49,940 nucleotides of DNA from a virus: positions 1-49,940 of IMG/VR virus record IMGVR_UViG_3300047550_005036, one strand, 5' to 3'. The position numbers and the translations under genes are program-made. Below the pieces are notes generated by a model. The model was given only the letters and a program-made list of their open reading frames with translations, did not search any database and was not told the DNA's origin. Every line of letters starts with the position of its first letter. Position 1 is the stretch's first letter. Below are positions 37,007 through 46,191 of this stretch, in pieces.

Positions 37007-37803
37007 TGCTAGGAACTTATTTTTATCACCAAATAATTAGAAAAACAACTATTGCATTTGGAACTCTATTTAATAAAATATACATTAAACATTTAGATGA
37101 AAATGATGATACTTATAATGAAATAAGAGTTCCTTTAGCATATGGACCAATACAAAAGTTTTTAGCTAGGATTGAGCAACAACCGGATTTAAACAAACCT
37201 ATAGCAATTACGCTACCGAGATTATCATTTGAAATGACTTCAATTCAATATGATCCTGCAAGAAAGGCAAGTGTTACTCAAACATTTAAAGCTACAGATG
37301 GAACTAATTTAAAAAAGGTTTTTTTACCTGTTCCATATAACATTGGATTTCAATTAAATTTAATATCAAAATTGCAGGATGATGCATTACAAGTCACTGA
37401 ACAAATTTTACCATTTTTTCAACCATCATTTAATTTAACTATCGATCTACTTGATTCTATAGGAGAAAAAAGAGACATACCAATTGTTTTAGATAGTGTT
37501 ACCTTTACGGATGACTATGAAGGAGACTTTTCAACCAGAAGAGTTTTAATATATACATTTAACTTTACTGCAAAAACATACTTATTTGGTCCAATTTCTG
37601 ATACTACCGATGGTCTTATTAGAAAGGTACAAGTTGATTACTATACCGGAACTGACAGAACTACTGCAAAAAGAGAAATGCGGTATACAGTTGTCCCAGA
37701 TCCAATTGATGCTAATCCTGATGATGATTATGGATTTACAGAATCACTTGAAATGTTCTTTGATGGTAAACAGTACAGTCCAACTCAACAAACTGATATT
37801 TAA
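37006..37803 (+). CDS. 15: Tail completion and sheath terminator gp15
   Basis: In T4 the gp15 hexamer caps the tail tube and sheath and connects to the neck; 265 aa here against 272. Conserved opening MLGTYFYHQIIRKTTIAFGT, the IRVPLAYGPIQKFLARI block, and the C-terminal DPIDANPDDDYGFTES. Lies between gp14 and gp16 in the standard T4 order; start overlaps the gp14 stop by one base. Confidence 0.92.
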   Translation: MLGTYFYHQIIRKTTIAFGTLFNKIYIKHLDENDDTYNEIRVPLAYGPIQKFLARIEQQPDLNKPIAITLPRLSFEMTSIQYDPARKASVTQTFKATDGTNLKKVFLPVPYNIGFQLNLISKLQDDALQVTEQILPFFQPSFNLTIDLLDSIGEKRDIPIVLDSVTFTDDYEGDFSTRRVLIYTFNFTAKTYLFGPISDTTDGLIRKVQVDYYTGTDRTTAKREMRYTVVPDPIDANPDDDYGFTESLEMFFDGKQYSPTQQTDI

Positions 37804-37809
37804 AATCAT

Positions 37810-38217
37810 ATGCAAAATTCTTTATCCAATAATTTCGACGATGAAAGTGGAAATATAGTTGAAGTAGATTCAAAATCTAACATTACAGATTTAAGAGATG
37901 GTGATATTAAAAAAGATTATGAGTATACTCGCGCAAATTTATATTCTTTAATTGAAAAGGGTCAGGAAGCAATTGATGGAATTATGGAAATTGCTGGAGA
38001 GGGAGGAAGTCCCAGAGCATATGAGGTTGCTGGTCAATTGATTAAAAGTGTTGCGGACACAACTGATAAACTTATAGATCTTCAAAAAAAATTAAAGGAT
38101 GTCGAAGAGGATAAAGTAAAAACAACAACTAATGTGACAAATAATGCCGTATTTTTTGGTTCAACCACAGAACTTTCTAAGTTATTAAAACAAGGTTTTC
38201 TAAATAATAAAGAGTAA
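37810..38217 (+). CDS. 16: Terminase small subunit gp16
   Basis: DNA recognition subunit that starts packaging with gp17; 135 aa against 164 in T4. Helical coiled-coil core (YSLIEKGQEAIDGIMEIAGE; YEVAGQLIKSVADTTDKLID) and the C-terminal NAVFFGSTTELSKLLKQ, typical of this family in T4-like phages. gp17 does not follow directly: three other genes lie between. Confidence 0.88.
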   Translation: MQNSLSNNFDDESGNIVEVDSKSNITDLRDGDIKKDYEYTRANLYSLIEKGQEAIDGIMEIAGEGGSPRAYEVAGQLIKSVADTTDKLIDLQKKLKDVEEDKVKTTTNVTNNAVFFGSTTELSKLLKQGFLNNKE

Positions 38218-38229
38218 TTACTTATTGTT

Positions 38230-39999
38230 GTGCATAAAATAAAATCTCATAAATCAGTTGAAGAAATTGCAAAGAAGCATCGTCTTGAAGTTTCTTTTGT
38301 AGCAAATCAACTTAAGATGGGAATTCCTATTGAGCATGAGCACACAAAAGATAAAGATCTTGCAACTGATATTGCTCTTCAACATTTAGATGAAATACCA
38401 GATTATTATACTCGTTTGAAAAAAATGGAATCTTCTGCAAAAAAACATCATAAAAAATTTAAAGATGTGAAGGAAGAAATTGATGTTTTAGATGAAAGTA
38501 GAAGAGATAATAAGAGATCGGGAGATCCTGATTATTCTCTTCGTGATTGGTTTAAAGGTGGTGGTTGGATACAAGTATCCGGAAAATATAAGGGCAAACC
38601 GTGCGCTAAACAACCTGGACAAAAAACAAAACCATTTTGTCGTGATGCGGATGATGCTGCCGCGATGAGTACTGCAGAGAAAAAAAGTAGAACTGCAAAA
38701 AAACGCAAAGAAGATCCAAATCCAAATAGAAGAGGTAAAGCAAAAATGGTTAGAGAAGAAACTTGTCCAATATGTGAATATGATCCTTGCCAATGTTTAG
38801 AAAGTTCTATCAATGAAAAGAAAGATGCATGTTACAGTAAAGTAAAATCCAGATATAAAGTTTGGCCTAGTGCATATGCGTCTGGAGCACTTGTCAAGTG
38901 CCGTAAAGTTGGTGCAGATAATTGGGGAACAAAATCAGAGGCATGTTGGGATGGATATAAACAAGAAGGTATGAAAAAGAAAGGTAAAAAAATTGTTCCA
39001 AATTGTGTACCAGCAAATGAGGGATTAGAAATGATCAGATATTGTCCAAAGTGTAAAAAAGATGAGACTCGTTCGCAATGTAAATATGGTCCAAATTTTT
39101 GGGATATGTATTCTTTACCGAGTATTTTAGGTAAAGATTATGACCCAAATACTCCTCATCCTGGAAATTTTCCAGAATCTTATGATCACGAACATTCAAT
39201 GGCAAGATCAGAACTCTCAACTATTGCTTCTGCAGTAAAGAGACTTAAAAAGAAAATGAAGGGGGAAGGTAATATTGAAGCATGGGTACAATCAAAAATT
39301 ACTAAGGCAGCAGATTATCTAGATAGTGCAGCAGATTATGTTGATAGTGGTGAGATGAAAGAGCAAGTTGCAGACACTGATTCTATGTCAGATAAAAAAC
39401 CATTTGACATAGCAGTTAAAAAAATTATGGATAGAAAAGATAAATTCACTCCTAAACAAAGAATTATGCTTCTTAAACAAGCAGGAAAACTTAGGGAAGT
39501 TGATGAGCAAATGCTTCCACCAATTAATCCACAAAAACACAAAGAAGCACAAAGAACACAAAAACTTTATAATAAAGGTTCTAGTACAGATAATCCAAAT
39601 GAAAAAGAAATTTTCTTAAAAAGAACTGGACCACAATTGCCACTTGCTAAAAGAACATCTACTGTTCAAGTTGCACACTATGAACCAGAAAATGATTTAG
39701 TTGAGTATTCAAATTGGAGATCAGATTTTGGACTATCCGAAGACTGGCAAAAAGTCAATCGCCAAGATAAAACAGATGGTTTAAGTCAGGCAGCAGTAAA
39801 TGCATATCGACGCGAAAATCCAGGTTCAAAACTTCAAACAGCAGTAACCGAAAAAAATCCAAAAGGTAAGAGAGCAGATCGCCGTTCAAATTTTTGTAGT
39901 CGTATGTCTGGAATGAAGGACAAACTCACTTCTGCAAAAACTGCAAGAGATCCAGATTCAAGAATTAATAAAGCACTTCGTCGTTGGAACTGTAACTAA
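38230..39999 (+). CDS. Mosaic protein with DUF5661 and Cys/Lys-rich domains (589 aa)
   Basis: Residues 1-70 match DUF5661 (IAKKHRLEVSFVANQLKMGI, then EHTKDKDLATDIALQHL, PDYYTRLKKME). Around 97-170 lies SLRDWFKGGGWIQVSGKYKG with a Lys-rich DUF5872-like tail (KKRKEDPNPNRRGKAKMV). Then come Cys motifs CPICEYDPCQC, CYSKVKSRYKVWPSAYASGA, and YCPKCKKDETRSQC. The C-terminus has SRMSGMKDKLTSAKTARDPD and ALRRWNC. Very basic overall; each block occurs as a separate element in cyanophage proteins (memory). Position between gp16 and gp17 suggests a DNA-binding head-internal or packaging-related protein. GTG start at 38230; no ATG in frame until residue 37. Confidence 0.7.
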   Translation: MHKIKSHKSVEEIAKKHRLEVSFVANQLKMGIPIEHEHTKDKDLATDIALQHLDEIPDYYTRLKKMESSAKKHHKKFKDVKEEIDVLDESRRDNKRSGDPDYSLRDWFKGGGWIQVSGKYKGKPCAKQPGQKTKPFCRDADDAAAMSTAEKKSRTAKKRKEDPNPNRRGKAKMVREETCPICEYDPCQCLESSINEKKDACYSKVKSRYKVWPSAYASGALVKCRKVGADNWGTKSEACWDGYKQEGMKKKGKKIVPNCVPANEGLEMIRYCPKCKKDETRSQCKYGPNFWDMYSLPSILGKDYDPNTPHPGNFPESYDHEHSMARSELSTIASAVKRLKKKMKGEGNIEAWVQSKITKAADYLDSAADYVDSGEMKEQVADTDSMSDKKPFDIAVKKIMDRKDKFTPKQRIMLLKQAGKLREVDEQMLPPINPQKHKEAQRTQKLYNKGSSTDNPNEKEIFLKRTGPQLPLAKRTSTVQVAHYEPENDLVEYSNWRSDFGLSEDWQKVNRQDKTDGLSQAAVNAYRRENPGSKLQTAVTEKNPKGKRADRRSNFCSRMSGMKDKLTSAKTARDPDSRINKALRRWNCN

Positions 40000-40000
40000 A

Positions 40001-40309
40001 ATGAAATCTTTTCAACAGTTTATTTCAGAGAGTATCAATATTGCTGGAGATTTCAATGGAAATCTCTATATGAATGCATCACAATCAGAAGTTACTAAAG
40101 AATCTTTTCTTGCTGATGTAGTTTGGCAGGGAAGATTATATCGTATGGAAGTTGAAGGTAAAATGATGAATAAGAACGAACTTGCTGAGCAACTTCAAAG
40201 AGAATACCCTGGGGCAATTGTTCATAATGTTTATCCAATTACTGAAAATTCATTAATAGTTAAAAACGCACAAAGATATAGACCAGAAAGATTATCTTGG
40301 AGTGATTGA
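40001..40309 (+). CDS. Small protein with T4-like capsid-targeting N-terminus (102 aa)
   Basis: The first residues MKSFQQFISES closely follow the capsid-targeting sequence of T4 internal head proteins (MKTYQEFIAEA in IPIII), which is removed by the gp21 protease after (L/I)xE. Here FISE before Ser would be the cut. The remainder is an alpha/beta unit (FLADVVWQGRLYRMEVEG; LAEQLQREYPGAIVHNVYPI). Starts one base after the preceding stop. It may be an ejected internal head protein; this is inference from the N-terminus and late location. Confidence 0.65.
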   Translation: MKSFQQFISESINIAGDFNGNLYMNASQSEVTKESFLADVVWQGRLYRMEVEGKMMNKNELAEQLQREYPGAIVHNVYPITENSLIVKNAQRYRPERLSWSD

Positions 40310-40312
40310 TTC

Positions 40313-41650
40313 ATGGCACAATTTAATAAAAATGAACAGGACTTTCTGAATCAAGAAAGAACCCTCTTTGAAGTTTATATGAGGGCTAATAAGTATGGGG
40401 AAATCTATGAAGATCTTGGGCAAGGATTTTCTGGAGATGCTTTTGGGAGACTAAGATCATCAAGTCCTTATACCCTTGGGGACTATAAGCATCTTTATTC
40501 TATTGATCCTGATTTTACAGATGTGAAGGTGGGAACTGGAGCAACGGTCACTTTTGATGCAAATCAGGCAGCAGCAATTTTAAGTTCTGGAATTAGTACT
40601 GATGGATACTGCATTCATCAAACAAAGAGATATCATCACTATATGCCTGGCAAATCGCAGGTGATTTATTCAACATTTAATTTTGGTACGGCACAGCAAA
40701 ATGTCTACAAGAGAACTGGATATTTTGATGATAGGGATGGAATTTTCTTTGAGCAGGCACCAGACGGAACTTTAAGTTTTGTAATTAGATCTTATGTAAC
40801 TGGTATTGCTTCAGATAGAAGAGTTACTCAATCAGAATGGAATAAAGATACTCTGGACGGAAATGGACCTTCTGGTTTCAATTTAGATATTACCAAAACT
40901 CAATTATTCATGACAGATTTTGAGTGGTTAGGGGTTGGCAGAGTTCGTTGTGGATTTAGTATAGACGGATATAATATCGTTGCTCACGAATTTTATAATT
41001 CAAATCACCTTCCAACAGTGTATATGTCTAATCCAAACCTCCCAGTAAGGTGTGAGGTTAGAAATACTGGAACACAAGTAGGTGCTGGAGGATCTTTCAT
41101 TCAGATTTGTTCTACTGTAATGAGTGAAGGTGGATATACAGAGTCTGGTAGGGAATTTTCACATACAACAAATCTTAGAACTGTTGGGATTGGCACTACT
41201 GTTCCAATTATTGCAATTAGACTTAAAAACTCATTCAAGGGATATCCAAATAGAGCAACTGTAAAACTTGAAGATGTTACAGTGTTTAGTAATGGAGGAA
41301 ATGTAAAATATGAAGTTGTGAAACTGAGAAGTTCTGTTGGAATTAATACAACAGGAACTTGGGTTTCTGAAAATACCGAATCAGTTGTCGAATTTAATGA
41401 AAGTGCAACTGGTATTAGTAACACATATTTTGAAGATTTTATGGGTGGATATGCTGCCGGAGAAAGTCAAAACGCACAAAAACCATCGGCAACAACTACT
41501 GATGCCCAATCAGGACCAACTTCAAAGAAAAATTTCTTATCTCAAAATTATGATTCTACAGATTCAGAAATTTTTTCAGTTCGTGTAAGTAATATAAGTG
41601 ACACCAGTACTAATGTTGGAGTTTCTATAAGATGGAGGGAGATTTATTAA
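40313..41650 (+). CDS. Virion structural protein (445 aa)
   Basis: Beta-rich throughout; opening NKNEQDFLNQERTLFEVYMR with DAFGRLRSSSPYTLGDYKHL, then HQTKRYHHYMPGKSQVIYST and FEWLGVGRVRCGFSIDG. The SSPYTLGDxKHxY and YxPGKSQ blocks are typical of structural proteins annotated in cyanomyoviruses and other phages without a firm name (possibly decoration or fibre). A Thr/Ser/Gln-rich linker near residue 385 precedes the last domain. Four bases separate it from gp17. Confidence 0.7.
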   Translation: MAQFNKNEQDFLNQERTLFEVYMRANKYGEIYEDLGQGFSGDAFGRLRSSSPYTLGDYKHLYSIDPDFTDVKVGTGATVTFDANQAAAILSSGISTDGYCIHQTKRYHHYMPGKSQVIYSTFNFGTAQQNVYKRTGYFDDRDGIFFEQAPDGTLSFVIRSYVTGIASDRRVTQSEWNKDTLDGNGPSGFNLDITKTQLFMTDFEWLGVGRVRCGFSIDGYNIVAHEFYNSNHLPTVYMSNPNLPVRCEVRNTGTQVGAGGSFIQICSTVMSEGGYTESGREFSHTTNLRTVGIGTTVPIIAIRLKNSFKGYPNRATVKLEDVTVFSNGGNVKYEVVKLRSSVGINTTGTWVSENTESVVEFNESATGISNTYFEDFMGGYAAGESQNAQKPSATTTDAQSGPTSKKNFLSQNYDSTDSEIFSVRVSNISDTSTNVGVSIRWREIY

Positions 41651-41653
41651 ATT

Positions 41654-43303
41654 ATGAGTGATAATGTTTACTTAGGTAATCCTTTATTAAAAAAGGCAAA
41701 TACTCCTATAGAATTTACACAAGAACAAATTATTGAATTTGTTAAATGTAAAAATGATCCTGTATATTTTGCAAAAAATTATGTCCAAATCGTAACTCTT
41801 GATCATGGTCTTCAGTTATTTAAACCATATCATTTCCAAGAAAAATTAATTTCAAACTTCCATCATCACAGATTTAATATCTGTAAGATGCCTAGACAGA
41901 CAGGTAAATCCACTACTGTGGTTTCGTATCTTCTACATTATGCAATTTTTAATGATAATGTCAATATTGCAATTCTTGCAAACAAAGCATCTACTGCTAG
42001 GGATCTTTTATCAAGATTGCAAACTGCGTATGAAAATCTCCCCAAATGGTTACAGCAGGGCATTCTTGCCTGGAACAAAGGATCTATGGAGTTAGAGAAC
42101 GGATCAAAGATTCTAGCTGCCTCTACGTCAGCATCTGCAGTTCGTGGTGGATCATATAATATCATCTTCTTAGATGAATTTGCGTTTATTCCAAATCATA
42201 TTGCAGACCAATTCTTTGCTTCAGTATATCCAACTATTTCTTCTGGACAAAGTACTAAGGTTATTATAGTTTCTACTCCATATGGAATGAATCATTTCTA
42301 TAGGATGTGGCACGACGCAGAACGAGGAATGAACGAATATGTTCCTACCGAAGTTCATTGGTCAGAAGTTCCTGGACGAGACTCTAAATGGAAAGCACAG
42401 ACTATTGCCAATACTTCTGAGCAGCAATTCAAAGTTGAGTTCGAATGCGAATTTTTAGGATCGGTAGATACCTTAATTGCTCCAAGTAAGTTGAAAAGTT
42501 TAGTGTATGATAATCCAATTAAGCAAAATAAAGGGTTGGATGTTTATGAAGAATCAAAGAAGGAACACGATTATGTAATTACAGTTGACGTTGCGAGAGG
42601 AGTCGGAAATGATTACTCAGCATTTGTAGTATTTGATATCACAACTTTTCCACATAGAATAGTCGCAAAATATAGAAATAATGAAATTAAGCCTATGATA
42701 TTCCCTTCAATTATATACGATGTTGCTAAAGCATATAATAGTGCATTTATTTTATGTGAGGTCAATGATGTAGGGGATCAAGTAGCAGCAATCATTCAAT
42801 ATGATCTAGAGTATCAGAATCTTCTTATGTGTTCTATGCGAGGTAGAGCAGGTCAGATAGTAGGACAAGGATTCTCTGGAAAGAAAACTCAACTTGGGTT
42901 AAAGATGTCAAAGACGGTGAAAAAAGTTGGATGCTTAAATCTAAAAACAATGATTGAAGAGGATAAATTGATCTTCAATGATTATGAAATTATTAGTGAG
43001 TTGACAACTTTCATTCAAAAACACAATTCGTTTGAAGCAGAAGATGGTTGTAATGACGACTTAGCAATGTGCTTAGTCATTTATGCCTGGTTAGTTGCTC
43101 AGGATTATTTTAAGGAACTGACTGATCAAGATGTAAGAAAGAGATTATATCAAGAACAAAAAGAACAAATTGATCAAGATATGGCACCGTTTGGATTTAT
43201 TTTAACCGGAATTGATGACGAGAAAGAATTTATCGATAAAGACGGAGATATATGGCATGTAGATGAGTATGGAGATAGGTCATATATGTGGGAGTATAGA
43301 TAA
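41654..43303 (+). CDS. 17: Terminase large subunit gp17
   Basis: Packaging motor: ATPase plus headful nuclease docked on the portal. Walker A is PRQTGKST (residues 80-87), Walker B IIFLDE (170-175, catalytic Glu175), coupling motif STP (207-209). The nuclease domain starts about 300 with TVDVARG (Asp312) and has a second acidic cluster in DGCNDDLAMCL. 549 aa against 610 in T4, with all core motifs intact. No intron or intein seen. Starts MSDNVYLGNPLLKKANTPIE, typical of cyanophage gp17. Confidence 0.96.
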   Translation: MSDNVYLGNPLLKKANTPIEFTQEQIIEFVKCKNDPVYFAKNYVQIVTLDHGLQLFKPYHFQEKLISNFHHHRFNICKMPRQTGKSTTVVSYLLHYAIFNDNVNIAILANKASTARDLLSRLQTAYENLPKWLQQGILAWNKGSMELENGSKILAASTSASAVRGGSYNIIFLDEFAFIPNHIADQFFASVYPTISSGQSTKVIIVSTPYGMNHFYRMWHDAERGMNEYVPTEVHWSEVPGRDSKWKAQTIANTSEQQFKVEFECEFLGSVDTLIAPSKLKSLVYDNPIKQNKGLDVYEESKKEHDYVITVDVARGVGNDYSAFVVFDITTFPHRIVAKYRNNEIKPMIFPSIIYDVAKAYNSAFILCEVNDVGDQVAAIIQYDLEYQNLLMCSMRGRAGQIVGQGFSGKKTQLGLKMSKTVKKVGCLNLKTMIEEDKLIFNDYEIISELTTFIQKHNSFEAEDGCNDDLAMCLVIYAWLVAQDYFKELTDQDVRKRLYQEQKEQIDQDMAPFGFILTGIDDEKEFIDKDGDIWHVDEYGDRSYMWEYR

Positions 43304-43314
43304 AAGGGCAAATT

Positions 43315-43322
43315 TATAAATA
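43315..43322 (+). promoter_or_regulatory. T4-type late promoter octamer (TATAAATA) before gp18
   Basis: Perfect TATAAATA 38 bases before the gp18 ATG; a GAGGAG ribosome site follows. Confidence 0.9.
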
Positions 43323-43359
43323 CTTTTAGATAAAAAATGAAGCAGTTAGAGGAGTCAAA

Positions 43360-45489
43360 ATGGCTTTAAGCTTATCATCTCCAGGAATTACAATTAGAGA
43401 AGTAGATTTAACTAGAGGTTCGGTTAATCCCACTTCCCAGTTAGCAGCAGGAATTGCAGCACCATTTTCCAGAGGTCCAGTAGACGAAGTAATCACTATA
43501 ACATCAGAAAGAGATTTATTGGACGTTTTTGGTCCGCCTTCAATGACTGATTACCATTACGAGTATTGGTATTCAGCATCTAACTTTATGTCATATGGTG
43601 GAAGTTTAAGAGTTGTAAGAGCAGATTCTACTAACTTAAAGAATGCGAATGCAGGAATTTCAACAACTGGGACAATCGATTTAAAATTAAAAAATTATGA
43701 AGATTATCAAAACTCAGTCTCATCTGGTTATTATTGGGCAGCAAGAAATCCAGGATATTGGGCAGATGGTCTTAAAATATGCGTAATTGATAATTTTGCG
43801 GATCAAGTCGTTTCAGTTGCTAGTACTTCTGGAGTATCAGTCGGATATGGGGTGACCCAAACAGTGACTGGAGGATATTTAAAGGGGATTATTTCTGGTA
43901 TTGGAAATTCTGAATTTTATGTAAAAGTAGTTAGCAAAGTTCTTTCTGGAACGGAGACCGATCAAGAGTATACAGAAAGAGGAATTTATGAGTTTAAATC
44001 ATCAACATCTCTAACTGTTGTAAATAACTCTGGAGTTGGAGTAGCAACAACAACACCAACTTCAATTTCCGATTGGTATAATCAACAGTATATTTTAAAT
44101 ACTGCAAATGGAGACAGACAAACTGTACTTTGGAAATCAGTTGCTCCAAAACCAAGAACTAATCAATATGTTTCCAGCAGAAATGGAAGTAACGATGCCC
44201 TTCACGTTGTAATTGTTGACAATGCTAAAGCATCTCCAGTTTCTGGAACTCCTCAAGAAATTCTAGAAGTCTTTAGAAATCTTTCTAAGGCAACAGATAC
44301 TGTAATTTCTCCTTCTGAGCAGGTATATTACAAGGATTACATTTCATTAAATTCTAGATACATCTTTGCTGGAGACGTATTAGGGTCTGATGCTTATTGG
44401 GGAATAACCGAAGTTTCTTCTAATTTCACTTCTGGATTCACTACATCTTCACCGTCATTAGGAGTTTGGGGAACATCATCAGTTGATACTGATTTCAATT
44501 CAGTTGGCAATGTTTCATTTGTTCTTTCAGGAGGAAAGGATTATTCTACTGCTCCTAACCAAGAAACTAACGTTGGAGGATACACTTTACAATTATCAGA
44601 TTTATCCTCGGCAATTGATAGATTGGCAAATAGAGTTGAATCAGATATTGCATATATTATACAGGGAAGTGCTTCCGGTTCTATTGAGTTTGAGCAAGCA
44701 AGAGCATCTTATCTGATAGCAGCTGCTGAGGAAAGAAAGGATTGTTTAGCATTCATTTCTCCATATAGAGCAGCAACCGTCAATGTTGCCAGTGAGGCAA
44801 CTAAACTTGCAAATGTGTTGGCATTCTTTACTCCATTGACTTCTTCTTCGTATGCAGTGTTTGACTCCGGATACCAATACATTTACGATAGATTTAACAA
44901 GCAATATGTCTATATTCCTTGTTCTGCAGATATTGCTGGTGTTGCAGTAAGAACTGATATTAATCAATATCCTTGGTACTCTCCTGCAGGAAAGACAAGA
45001 GGAACTCTTAAGAACGTTATAAAACTGTCGTACAATCCAGATCAAGATGCTCGTGATCAACTTTATTCAAATAGAGTTAATCCAGTAATCACATATCCTG
45101 GATCTGGTTCTGTATTATTTGGAGATAAGACCGCACTTTCATACACTTCTGCATTCGACAGAATTAACGTAAGAAAACTGTTCATTGCTATTGAAAATGC
45201 AATTAGAAGTGCTGCAGATGCTCAACTCTTCGAATTTAACGATGCTGCAACTAGAGGAAACTTTATCAACATTGTTGAACCATACCTCAGAGAGGTTCAG
45301 GCAAAACGAGGAATTAGTGACTTCCTATTAGTGTGTGATGAGTCAAATAATACCCCAGCAGTGATAGATAGAAATGAATTCGTTGCCGATATCTATGTAA
45401 AACCTGCTCGTTCTATCAACTTTATTGGACTGACATTCATTGCTACGAGGACTGGGGTTTCCTTTGAAAGCGTAGTAGGAACATTCTAA
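43360..45489 (+). CDS. 18: Contractile tail sheath protein gp18
   Basis: Forms the contractile sheath around the tube; 709 aa against 659 in T4. The N-terminus SSPGITIREVDLTRGSVNPT followed by AAPFSRGPVDEVITI is the sheath-family signature, and the C-terminal INVRKLFIAIENAIRSAADA, then GVSFESVVGTF, is the conserved sheath domain used in contraction. The middle domain (Gly/Ser-rich) is variable and surface-facing. Good ribosome site and a perfect late octamer indicate high late expression. Confidence 0.96.
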   Translation: MALSLSSPGITIREVDLTRGSVNPTSQLAAGIAAPFSRGPVDEVITITSERDLLDVFGPPSMTDYHYEYWYSASNFMSYGGSLRVVRADSTNLKNANAGISTTGTIDLKLKNYEDYQNSVSSGYYWAARNPGYWADGLKICVIDNFADQVVSVASTSGVSVGYGVTQTVTGGYLKGIISGIGNSEFYVKVVSKVLSGTETDQEYTERGIYEFKSSTSLTVVNNSGVGVATTTPTSISDWYNQQYILNTANGDRQTVLWKSVAPKPRTNQYVSSRNGSNDALHVVIVDNAKASPVSGTPQEILEVFRNLSKATDTVISPSEQVYYKDYISLNSRYIFAGDVLGSDAYWGITEVSSNFTSGFTTSSPSLGVWGTSSVDTDFNSVGNVSFVLSGGKDYSTAPNQETNVGGYTLQLSDLSSAIDRLANRVESDIAYIIQGSASGSIEFEQARASYLIAAAEERKDCLAFISPYRAATVNVASEATKLANVLAFFTPLTSSSYAVFDSGYQYIYDRFNKQYVYIPCSADIAGVAVRTDINQYPWYSPAGKTRGTLKNVIKLSYNPDQDARDQLYSNRVNPVITYPGSGSVLFGDKTALSYTSAFDRINVRKLFIAIENAIRSAADAQLFEFNDAATRGNFINIVEPYLREVQAKRGISDFLLVCDESNNTPAVIDRNEFVADIYVKPARSINFIGLTFIATRTGVSFESVVGTF

Positions 45490-45490
45490 T

Positions 45491-45497
45491 CTAAATA
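45491..45497 (+). promoter_or_regulatory. CTAAATA late-promoter-like element before gp19
   Basis: CTAAATA lies directly after the gp18 stop, 12 bases before the gp19 ATG. The late variant CTAAATA is repeated before gp20. Confidence 0.55.
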
Positions 45498-45509
45498 GGA
45501 GAAAAAACA

Positions 45510-46166
45510 ATGGCAACCGGAAACAACATCAGATTTCAAGATAGAACGATTAGCAAATTTAAATCCCAAATGATTGGGGGTGGTGCTAGAAGCAATTTAT
45601 TTGAAGTAAACTTTGGAGATTCCCCAGCATCTAACTTTAATTTCCCTGGAGATATTGGTTCGGTAACTTCTGATGATAGCATGTTAATAAAATCTGCGGC
45701 ATTACCAGCATCAACTATTGCAGAAATTCCAGTTCCTTTTAGAGGAAGAACTCTGAAAATTGCCGGAGATAGAACATTCGATGTCTGGACAATTACCGTA
45801 ATAAATGATGAAAACTTTAAGTGGAGAAATATTTTTGAGAGATGGATGAACTTCATCACTAAAGTATCTGATGGCAGTGGATCAAACGTAACTACTGGAC
45901 CAGATGGATATCAAATAAATGCGATTGTTTCTCAACTATCAAGAGGTCCTGTGGGGGCACTGAATGTTAGAGGTGAGCAGAATGATACTGCTATCAAAAT
46001 TCTACGACAGTATAAGTTATTTGGAATATTCCCAACTAATGTTTCTCAAATTGACGTATCATATAATAATGAAAATGAAATCGAAGAATTTTCAGTAGAT
46101 CTTCAAGTTCAGTGGTTTGAAGCATATGATGGAAGTGGTTCAGTCAACGATAATTCCATCGTCTAA
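45510..46166 (+). CDS. 19: Tail tube protein gp19
   Basis: Makes the inner DNA-conducting tube inside the sheath; 218 aa against 163 in T4. Pattern includes GARSNLFEVNFGD near the start, the tube-fold core IPVPFRGRTLKIAGDRTFD and WTITVINDENFKWRNIFERW, and a late LFGIFPTNVSQIDVSYNNEN before the acidic end. Order gp18-gp19-gp20 is as in T4. Good AGGAG ribosome site. Confidence 0.94.
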   Translation: MATGNNIRFQDRTISKFKSQMIGGGARSNLFEVNFGDSPASNFNFPGDIGSVTSDDSMLIKSAALPASTIAEIPVPFRGRTLKIAGDRTFDVWTITVINDENFKWRNIFERWMNFITKVSDGSGSNVTTGPDGYQINAIVSQLSRGPVGALNVRGEQNDTAIKILRQYKLFGIFPTNVSQIDVSYNNENEIEEFSVDLQVQWFEAYDGSGSVNDNSIV

Positions 46167-46169
46167 ATA
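46163..46169 (+). promoter_or_regulatory. CTAAATA late-promoter-like element before gp20
   Basis: CTAAATA overlapping the gp19 stop, 22 bases before the gp20 ATG. Confidence 0.55.
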
Positions 46170-46191
46170 GTAGAAAGTTTAGAATTATAAT

